DNA of 29,190 nucleotides from Candidatus Spechtiibacteriota bacterium (GTDB lineage: Bacteria > Patescibacteriota > Minisyncoccia > Spechtbacterales > HO2-43-30), in contig JACOUK010000055.1 of the NCBI GenBank assembly GCA_016177905.1, positions 1-29,190 on the forward strand, given 5' to 3'. Made by a program: the position numbers and the translations under genes. Every line of letters begins with the position of its first letter. The stretch's first letter is position 1. This document shows positions 23,235 to 29,190 of the stretch, piece by piece. Under the pieces are notes generated by a model. That model was not told the origin of the DNA, did no database searches, and saw only the letters and a program-made list of their open reading frames with translations.

Positions 23235-23240
23235 TATTGT

Positions 23241-23246
23241 CTCCTT
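23241..23246 (-). promoter_or_regulatory. Shine-Dalgarno site of the EamA gene
   Basis: AAGGAG on the - strand, 6 nt before the ATG at 23234. It confirms that start. Confidence 0.8.
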
Positions 23247-23272
23247 GATTTTATTTTTAAGTTCCTAGACAT

Positions 23273-23301
23273 ATTAAAGCAAAGTTATTACTTATTGTCA
23301 A
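23273..23301 (-). promoter_or_regulatory. Promoter of the EamA gene
   Basis: On the - strand: a perfect TTGACA (23301-23296), a 17-bp spacer and TTTAAT (23278-23273) preceded by TGC. The leader is about 30 nt and carries the Shine-Dalgarno site. Confidence 0.75.
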
Positions 23302-23328
23302 GTGCAAGCGAGGCGGATTTCGGGCGAT

Positions 23329-24585
23329 TTATTTTTTTAAGAAAAGGAAAACTCCCAGGGTATTCGTGGCGACGGAGTTGATGAGGCGGGTGAGAACGAC
23401 GCCCCAAAGGCCGAAAATCGGAGTGAGTATGATAAGTAGAGTGATGCGGATAAGCGGAGAGAAAACGCTTGTGAGAAAAATATTTTTTTCCTGCATTTTC
23501 GCGTCAAATGTCTGACCAACAAAAGAAAGAGGGAAGAGAAAAATAAAAAACGAAAACGCCTGCGCGTAGAGGATGGTATCTTGGTATCTCGGAAAAAACG
23601 TATGGAAGACAAATGGAATAAGGAGGAGATACAATATAGTAAGAGGTATGACAAAGGCGTAGAGCCGTAAAACTTTCTTGGGGAGTTTTTGGCGAAGTTC
23701 CTCCTTGGAGAGCGCGCTCATTTTCGGGAACGCGATCTGATTTAAGACGCTTAGATTGTCGCTTATTTGGTTTGGTATTTTTTGCGCGAACGCATATATT
23801 GCGACTTGGGCCGGGCCTAAAAAATGCCAGATCAGCACCTGATCCAGTTCGCGCGCTATTGTGGGAATTATTTTGATAAAACTTACGCGGGTGCCAAACG
23901 GAATGGTTTTCTCATCCCTCGCTTTATTTGGAGGAAATTTTTTCGTTACAATCCGGAAAAAGAAAGCGCTTACCGCAATTTGAATCGCGAAATCTCCAAA
24001 GATGATGAGAGGAACGTTCTTTGTAAGATATACAATAAGTATTATCGCGGCAATCGAAATAACGGTTGAAGCGATTGCGTATATGCTTAAAAGCTTGAAG
24101 GATTTTTTCCCTTCGAGGTACGAGGCGTAGAGGGAGAAGGGGTTCAGAAGTGGCAGGAGGAGCGCCACGACGAGAAACGCGTATCCTAACGTTGGATTGC
24201 TTCTGAAAAAATAAAAAGCCGCCATGCCCAAACTTGCAAGACTGCCAATCAGACTCCATTTGATTTTAGTCCAAAATGCTGGATACAGCGACCCTTCGTA
24301 GCCCCTTGCGACCGCCTGTGTAATTGCGGCTTTCATGCTTTGGAGAGTGGGGATGGCAAGGATTGCTGCTATTGAAAGCACATATTGATACGTGCCGTAT
24401 ACTTCTTTTGAGAGGAGATTCGCGAAGGCGATCGCGGAAAGGATGCTTAAAAACGAAGCGAGTTTTTGGAGAGTAAGCCAAAATCCGCCGTGCGCCAAAT
24501 ACACATTGTCAGTCCCCGTGTATTTTTGCGTATAGCGCAGGATTTGGTAAATTTTTCCGTTAGTACTCAATAGATTCTTTGCCAC
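23329..24585 (-). CDS. wzx: Wzx-type polysaccharide flippase (MOP superfamily)
   Basis: The 418-aa polytopic protein has about 12 membrane segments. It resembles Wzx/RfbX flippases that turn lipid-linked sugar units across the membrane. Recognisable stretches are GGFWLTLQKLASFLSILSAI and FANLLSKEVYGTYQY (typical N-terminal pattern), IARELDQVLIWHFLGPAQVA and IYAFAQKIPNQI mid-protein, and the late IFGLWGVVLTRLINSVA. The reading frame opens with GTG at 24585, overlapping the DUF4956 gene by 26 bp; there is no clear ribosome binding site, so translation is probably coupled. It is the last gene of the CotH-VTC-DUF4956 run and would export the polysaccharide this region builds. Confidence 0.88.
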   Translation of the reverse strand: MAKNLLSTNGKIYQILRYTQKYTGTDNVYLAHGGFWLTLQKLASFLSILSAIAFANLLSKEVYGTYQYVLSIAAILAIPTLQSMKAAITQAVARGYEGSLYPAFWTKIKWSLIGSLASLGMAAFYFFRSNPTLGYAFLVVALLLPLLNPFSLYASYLEGKKSFKLLSIYAIASTVISIAAIILIVYLTKNVPLIIFGDFAIQIAVSAFFFRIVTKKFPPNKARDEKTIPFGTRVSFIKIIPTIARELDQVLIWHFLGPAQVAIYAFAQKIPNQISDNLSVLNQIAFPKMSALSKEELRQKLPKKVLRLYAFVIPLTILYLLLIPFVFHTFFPRYQDTILYAQAFSFFIFLFPLSFVGQTFDAKMQEKNIFLTSVFSPLIRITLLIILTPIFGLWGVVLTRLINSVATNTLGVFLFLKK

Positions 24586-25231
24586 TTATGATGTCGAATT
24601 CCTTAATGGAGTAAAGAGAAGAAATTTCATTGATAGTATCATGGAGAAGTGTTACATCTTTGCCGGTGACGCGAAATGTGTACTCAAACATCTGATCCTG
24701 GCGTTTTTTGGAATTTAAAAGCATGACTGATATTTTGTTTTCGCGAAGACGATTGGTGAAAGCGTCTTGTTCTATGGGGGAAGTTGAATTGAGAAGTAGA
24801 ATATAGTTATTTTGGGTAAAATATCCAAGATTGAATCGAAAAAGCAGATAGGCGACAAGCGAAATCGCCGCCGTGGAAAGAAGCGCCACTGCGTATTGGT
24901 TTAATCCAACTGCTACACCTTCCGCGAGGGAGAGGAACAAAAACGCGATATCGCGAGTTTCTTTGATAATTGTACGGAAGCGGATAAACGCGAATGCTCC
25001 GAGGAGTCCGAGCGCCCCGTAAATGTTATTCTGGACAACCATGAGCACGACCGAAGCGATGATCCCTATGAGGACGAGCGTTGTGAAAAACGAGTAAGAA
25101 TAAGAAAGTCCTGTATGAGTTTTCTTATGGACATAGGCAATCGCAAGAGAAAGGAAAGTCGCGAACACAAGGTTGAAGATAACAACCGCGATGCTTACTT
25201 CCTGCTGTGAAAAGGAAAAAAAGTTTGGCAT
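24560..25231 (-). CDS. DUF4956 membrane protein
   Basis: The 223-aa protein has four hydrophobic segments in the first 130 residues and a soluble C-terminal domain of about 90 residues with a ferredoxin-like strand/helix pattern. The stretch IYGALGLLGAFAFIRFRT with ETRDIAFLFLSLAEG is the signature of DUF4956 proteins. These are commonly encoded beside VTC-domain and CotH-domain proteins, as here. No biochemical function is established. A perfect TATAAT lies 4 nt before the ATG on the - strand, which could be a leaderless promoter, but no convincing -35 is seen; the gene may simply be read through from the VTC gene 31 bp upstream. Confidence 0.88.
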   Translation of the reverse strand: MPNFFSFSQQEVSIAVVIFNLVFATFLSLAIAYVHKKTHTGLSYSYSFFTTLVLIGIIASVVLMVVQNNIYGALGLLGAFAFIRFRTIIKETRDIAFLFLSLAEGVAVGLNQYAVALLSTAAISLVAYLLFRFNLGYFTQNNYILLLNSTSPIEQDAFTNRLRENKISVMLLNSKKRQDQMFEYTFRVTGKDVTLLHDTINEISSLYSIKEFDIISGKESIEY

Positions 25232-25262
25232 ACGTATTATAGCTTGTTCTCCGACAAGCAGA

Positions 25263-26009
25263 TTAACGGCTTATAGGATAAAATTTTTTCACCGCGTCTA
25301 CACTCGCGGCGTACTTGGAATACGCGTCACGTTTCAGATTATATTTTGTCAGAAGAAATTTGACTTGCCAAGGGAGGCGATCTTTGAACTTCAGTTCCAT
25401 GACCGCCTTTTTTCTGCTGACGGCTACGTTTGGATGCGGAGAGAATAGGTGAGTCTTTTTCGCAAAAATATCGAAATCAAGGGTAATGCGTATGGGGTTG
25501 TCTGATGCGCCAAGTTCAAATGCCTTTCTTTCATACTGTACGAGTAGAAAGGGTTTTCTTTGTTGAGAGGCAAGTAAAAAGATAAAATCATCCGCCACGT
25601 GCCGTTCCTTGCCCACTCTGCGAGATGAAATTTTGCGGTATGCCGCATGAGGAGACTCAAGGAGCGTTTCCCATTCCTCCGGCGTTATCCATATTCTTCT
25701 TTTGCAGATCATCATATCATACTTTTCTTTTATTTCAAGGGACACCGAAGGGCGAGAGCGATCAGTGTTGTTTACTTCTTTTCCGTAGATGCGGGCGCGG
25801 ACTTTGCGCCTTCCAAGAATTCCTCCGATTTTGTCAAAAAAATCCGAGAGATGCGGGGTTTCAAAGTATACGCTTGAAACAGTATATTGCCCGGAGGAAA
25901 ATTTTACGTCCCTTTTGAATCCAAGAAGAAGCAGATCGTCCTCGATGCGGCTGATCAAGTGATCTTGGATTGGATATTTGAATTCAAATCGCGAAAAAGT
26001 ATTTTGCAT
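25263..26009 (-). CDS. VTC-domain protein, possible polyphosphate polymerase
   Basis: The 248-aa soluble protein has the VTC (CYTH-related) tunnel fold. It opens with RFEFKYPI and carries SSVYFETPHLSDFFDK, the basic RRKVRARIYG, SLEIKEKYDMMICKRR, and the closing VMELKFKDRLPWQVKF. The alternating Arg/Lys and Glu residues of the E-x-K and R-x-R type match the nucleotide- and polyphosphate-binding tunnel of the yeast VTC4 catalytic domain. Bacterial homologues are usually next to DUF4956 and CotH, as here. Polyphosphate synthesis is a family-based inference; the natural product could also be another phosphate polymer. A hairpin with an 8-bp stem occurs between this gene and CotH. Confidence 0.87.
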   Translation of the reverse strand: MQNTFSRFEFKYPIQDHLISRIEDDLLLLGFKRDVKFSSGQYTVSSVYFETPHLSDFFDKIGGILGRRKVRARIYGKEVNNTDRSRPSVSLEIKEKYDMMICKRRIWITPEEWETLLESPHAAYRKISSRRVGKERHVADDFIFLLASQQRKPFLLVQYERKAFELGASDNPIRITLDFDIFAKKTHLFSPHPNVAVSRKKAVMELKFKDRLPWQVKFLLTKYNLKRDAYSKYAASVDAVKKFYPISR

Positions 26010-26018
26010 TGTTCGATG

Positions 26019-26040
26019 AAGTCAGCTTGCAGGCTGACTT
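26019..26040 (-). other. Intergenic hairpin between CotH and VTC genes
   Basis: AAGTCAGC (26019-26026) and GCTGACTT (26033-26040) form a perfect 8-bp stem with a 6-nt loop. No T-run follows on the - strand, so it is not an ordinary terminator. It may be an mRNA processing or stability element that changes the ratio of the two products, or may shield the VTC start, which lacks a Shine-Dalgarno site. Confidence 0.55.
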
Positions 26041-26043
26041 GCT

Positions 26044-28374
26044 TCATTTTTCAGGAATAATCACTGTCGAATTTTCGCTTTTGTTTATTTCAACGTTCAC
26101 GCGGATAAAAATGTTTCCTTCAAGCGTTGCTTCTCCGCCGCCGAAAATCGGTTTCTTTTGGTAGAGGCCAATTCCTTCCTCTGTATCTTCGATGGTATTA
26201 TTTTGTATCAGCGCTTTTGAGAGATCCTTTATCGCAACTCCAATAGTGCAATGGGACATTGTGTTGTCTCTAATATCTACGATTGAGTTTTCGCCTACGC
26301 TTATGCATTTATCTCCTGCATCGGTAATTTTATTTTCTGAAATCGTTGTGTCGCGAGTCATGGAAATATCAACGCCATCGCCTCCGATTGTTTTATCGAG
26401 CCCTATCTGTGAGAATGTATTTCCTTCGATCAAAAAATGATTTGGCGCGTCGAGATCAATCGCGTCGCCAGCGCCTCGGGCAAAGCTGGAGTTTACGATA
26501 CTGCCGTCTACGCCATATTTTATATTTACGATATCGTCGTCAGAGTCGTCATAAAATTGAGAATCCACGATGTGAATTTCGGTATTGTGCGCGGAGAGCG
26601 ATCCGGTAAATACGACCCCATTGATGCGGTCTGAAGATGAACCTCCAATCGTCACGACATTGGAAATGTCGCTTCTTTCTTTTGTATTGATTATAGCGAT
26701 CGAACCCCAATTTTTCCCAGGCTCAAGGCGCGCAAAAAGAATAGGATTTTGAGGAGTTCCAAGCGCTTGTATCGGACTATACGAGACAAAGGAAATTTTC
26801 GGCCCAAGATATATTTTAGTTCCCGCCTGTACAGTAAGCTCCGATCCTTGAGGAATAATAATGTTTTTTCGGAACACGTATTCTCCAGAAGGAAGGGTAA
26901 GGTTTCGTCCAAGGAGTCGGAATTGGGGATGGGTTTTGACAAATTCGCTTGGCGAAAGAGAAATATCCGAAAGATGTTCAAATGGCGGAGGGAATGAAAA
27001 ATTTTTGAGCTCTTCTTCATCTTGAGCTTCAGCAGTTTCCCCAGCGGGAGGATTTTTTACATTGAGAAGATTTTGCGCGACTCCATAGTTCTCTTGCATC
27101 CATGTTCGTATTTCCTTGATTCTGCGGTCTACTTCAAAGTCGTTTCGATATTTTGTCTGATCTTTATAAAATTCTGGTTTCAAGCGAGCGTACAAAGAAT
27201 CATACAATGCCAAATCTTCTTTCAGATTCTCCGCGCTTGCGATACCTGCGAGCGTTTGTAAGTATTCTTTGTAGAAATTTTGCGAGGAAAGGAGTCTTCT
27301 TGTAATGGGATCAGAATCATCGTAGGGAGTTTCTGTGTTTTTATAATGGGAGTCGTATGCGTGGATATCCTCAAGAAGAGGTTCAAATTTTCCTGTCGCG
27401 CTGTTGAAGAAAAGATTGAGGCTGGTTTTGAGCGAGTGGGAATCCCCCGCAAGGATGTTGATTGCGATTGCCTTATACCAGAGATCTACATCAAGAATAT
27501 TTCCGATGTGTTTGCGAAAGAACGCATCGTCGGGATTTTTAAGGATTTTAAATAAAGTTTCAAGTTCGCTGAACGCGGTATTTTTTTTGTCGATATCTCT
27601 TTCCCAGAGATTGTAAAAATCAATGCCGGAGTTAAAAGCGGGAGTATCCGGAGAGGGACTTGCGCTTTGGGAAAAAATTTCGCTCTCTGGTTGTCTCCCC
27701 TCCTTTTCAATCCAGCCCGCAGAAAAACGTTCTTTTACAAGGTAGACGCCGGCACTTTGCTGATCGATTTTTACCCACGCGAAAAACATATGCGGCGTAA
27801 GCAATCCCGCGCGCGTAAGGCGCAGGTTGTTTACGATTTCAGCGAGGTACGCGCGATCATTTGGGATGATAAGATCTATTCCTCCCATTGTTTGGAAGAG
27901 TTTTTTCTGCGGGAACTGGACAAGCAATGAGCGCTGGGCATGGATCCAGTGGTCGTTGACCGCGCCTCGATAGCGGACGTTCACTTTTTCTTTATAGTCT
28001 TCAGATTCAAAAAGCGCTGGAACGAATATTTTATTTTCAGCTTCGAGGTTATCACTAAAAAGATTTTTCGGAAGACTGCGATCCATAATCGCGAGATCCT
28101 TTGGATTGATAGTGATTTGAAATACGGGAAGTTTTGACTTGTAAAACCAGTAGGGGAAGTGGACAATATTCAGGGATTTTTGGAATGAAACGCGGGCATG
28201 CCAGAGATTGAGCGCAACATCCTTGAAAGAGGACTCTTCTAAGAACCCCATGATTTTTAGGACGTCGTTATATGACGGGCGATAAAACGTGAGCGGTATG
28301 CCGATGAGAACACAAATAATTGTTATGCCAGCGTATTTCCATTTTTTCTTGAGAAATTGAAAGACGAGGTTCAT
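26044..28374 (-). CDS. CotH-kinase protein fused to a parallel beta-helix
   Basis: The 776-aa protein has one membrane segment near the N-terminus (about residues 13-31), so it is membrane-anchored or secreted. Residues about 80-430 are a CotH-type kinase domain: LPVFQITINPKDLAIM, VNVRYRGAVNDHW, SAGVYLVKERFSAGW and a GDSHSLKTSLNLFFN segment followed by FEPLLEDIHAYD, where CotH proteins carry conserved Asp/His residues. After an acidic linker, residues about 485-775 form repeats of about 22 residues such as DTTISENKI, SIVDIRDNTM and ALIQNNTI, ending in ATLEGNIF, typical of a right-handed beta-helix that binds or cuts carbohydrate. CotH proteins phosphorylate secreted proteins. It starts 8 bp after gmd. 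Confidence 0.85.
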   Translation of the reverse strand: MNLVFQFLKKKWKYAGITIICVLIGIPLTFYRPSYNDVLKIMGFLEESSFKDVALNLWHARVSFQKSLNIVHFPYWFYKSKLPVFQITINPKDLAIMDRSLPKNLFSDNLEAENKIFVPALFESEDYKEKVNVRYRGAVNDHWIHAQRSLLVQFPQKKLFQTMGGIDLIIPNDRAYLAEIVNNLRLTRAGLLTPHMFFAWVKIDQQSAGVYLVKERFSAGWIEKEGRQPESEIFSQSASPSPDTPAFNSGIDFYNLWERDIDKKNTAFSELETLFKILKNPDDAFFRKHIGNILDVDLWYKAIAINILAGDSHSLKTSLNLFFNSATGKFEPLLEDIHAYDSHYKNTETPYDDSDPITRRLLSSQNFYKEYLQTLAGIASAENLKEDLALYDSLYARLKPEFYKDQTKYRNDFEVDRRIKEIRTWMQENYGVAQNLLNVKNPPAGETAEAQDEEELKNFSFPPPFEHLSDISLSPSEFVKTHPQFRLLGRNLTLPSGEYVFRKNIIIPQGSELTVQAGTKIYLGPKISFVSYSPIQALGTPQNPILFARLEPGKNWGSIAIINTKERSDISNVVTIGGSSSDRINGVVFTGSLSAHNTEIHIVDSQFYDDSDDDIVNIKYGVDGSIVNSSFARGAGDAIDLDAPNHFLIEGNTFSQIGLDKTIGGDGVDISMTRDTTISENKITDAGDKCISVGENSIVDIRDNTMSHCTIGVAIKDLSKALIQNNTIEDTEEGIGLYQKKPIFGGGEATLEGNIFIRVNVEINKSENSTVIIPEK

Positions 28375-28382
28375 GAATGCAG

Positions 28383-29190
28383 TTAGTGAGCTTTAAGTTC
28401 TTCTTTTACCATAAGCTTTACGAGTTGCGCGAATGTTGTTTTCGGGCTCCAGTGAAGTTCTTTTTTTGCTTTTGAATAATCTCCGACAAGTGAATCAACT
28501 TCGGTTGGCCGGAAGTAGTAAGGGTCAATCACAATAATTGTCTTGCCATTTTGCTGGTTCACACCCTTTTCGTTGATGCCTTTTCCGCGCCATGCAATGT
28601 GTATACCTAACTCCTTGAATGCAAGTTCCGCAAATTCTTTTACAGTGTGGGTTTCGCCGGTCGCGATAACATAATCCTTCGGGGTTTTCTGCTGAAGCAT
28701 GCGCCACATGGCTTCGACGTATTCTTTCGCGTACCCCCAATCTCTTTTTGCGTGGAGATTCCCCAAGTATATGCGATCTCTTTTTCCCGCGGCAATTTCG
28801 ATTGCTCCCTGGACTATCTTTCTTGTGACAAAACTCTCTCCGCGTCTGGGAGATTCATGATTGAACAATATTCCAGAACAGGCAAACATATTGTATGCTT
28901 CCCGGTAATTTCGCGTCATCAAGTGCGCGTATAATTTTGCGACGCCATAAGGGCTCCGAGGGGAGAAAGGAGTCTCTTCGGTTTGGGGAAAGTGGGGCGG
29001 GTTGCCAAACAATTCGCTTGTGGAGGCTTGATAGAATTTTGTTTTTCCGCTCAATCCGGCAATCCGAATAGCTTCAAGGATTCTCAAGACTCCAAGCGCA
29101 TCGGTATTGGCGGTGTATTCTGGCGCTTCAAAAGAGAGGCGTACATGACTTTGTGCGGCAAGATTGTATATCTCGTCAGGCCTTACTTTG
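28383..29190 (-). CDS. gmd: GDP-mannose 4,6-dehydratase, partial (N-terminus beyond window)
   Basis: The reading frame stays open to the right edge, so the gene is cut by the window; about 268 C-terminal residues are visible. From the edge it reads RPDEIYNLAAQSHVRLSFEA, then YQASTSELFG, SPRSPYGVAKLYAH (Tyr-Lys of the SDR active site), LFNHESPRRGESFVTRKI, LGNLHAKRDWGYAKEYVEAM, TGETHTVKEF and YFRPTEVDSLVGD. These are diagnostic of Gmd, which makes GDP-4-keto-6-deoxymannose, precursor of fucose, rhamnose or perosamine. The partner enzyme that decides the final sugar must lie further right. It is the first visible gene of the - strand run leading to CotH, VTC, DUF4956 and Wzx. Confidence 0.96.
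   Translation of the reverse strand, partial: KVRPDEIYNLAAQSHVRLSFEAPEYTANTDALGVLRILEAIRIAGLSGKTKFYQASTSELFGNPPHFPQTEETPFSPRSPYGVAKLYAHLMTRNYREAYNMFACSGILFNHESPRRGESFVTRKIVQGAIEIAAGKRDRIYLGNLHAKRDWGYAKEYVEAMWRMLQQKTPKDYVIATGETHTVKEFAELAFKELGIHIAWRGKGINEKGVNQQNGKTIIVIDPYYFRPTEVDSLVGDYSKAKKELHWSPKTTFAQLVKLMVKEELKAH

Noticed and set aside
26010..26043. Hairpin after CotH as a terminator
   Set aside because: No T-run follows on the - strand, and the VTC gene begins 35 bp after the CotH stop, consistent with one transcript.

Overview
The window looks like a piece of a Candidate Phyla Radiation (Patescibacteria, probably Parcubacteria-like) chromosome. This is inferred from a 23S rRNA gene interrupted by a homing-endonuclease group I intron, tight gene packing with many 1-50 bp overlaps, sparse Shine-Dalgarno sequences, and the kinds of small envelope genes present. 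TGA is used as an ordinary stop. No stretch over 300 bases outside the rRNA and intron lacks a gene.

Region 1 (1-2940): the 3' two thirds of 23S rRNA, split by a 751-bp group I intron (1730-2480) at the position equivalent to E. coli U2593. The intron encodes a single-motif LAGLIDADG protein close to I-CreI. 5S rRNA and a processing/terminator stem follow. Region 2 (2969-4852): a one-pass membrane protein and rodA, the cell-wall elongation glycosyltransferase.

Region 3 (4957-22225): a nonulosonic acid (sialic-acid-like) locus with two interleaved pathways. The outer genes belong to a neuraminic/legionaminic-type route: neuB-, neuC- and CBS-domain genes on the left (+), and neuA, Gfo/Idh and SDR genes plus a cupin on the right (-). 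The inner block is a + strand pseudaminic acid operon: pseB, pseC, pseF, a HisH/HisF/PseA amidine module, a methylase, a PseH-like acetyltransferase, a HAD phosphatase, a Nudix hydrolase and pseI. No PseG hydrolase is seen. The HAD-Nudix pair sits where PseG would be expected and could replace it. Two large capsule-type glycosyltransferases (7484-8872 and 17703-19220) accompany the block and may transfer the sugars.

Region 4 (22356-29190, all - strand): an EamA-type transporter, then a run reading gmd (partial, entering from the right edge), a CotH-kinase/beta-helix fusion, a VTC-domain protein, a DUF4956 membrane protein and a Wzx-type flippase. Together with region 3 this is a surface polysaccharide or glycoprotein island next to the rRNA operon.

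Regulation visible by eye: seven candidate sigma70-type promoters, six with a TGn extended -10. Several lie so close to the start codon that the mRNA would be nearly leaderless. In two places a terminator hairpin begins 0-1 nt downstream of a -10 box, so upstream transcripts stop while new transcripts begin inside the hairpin.
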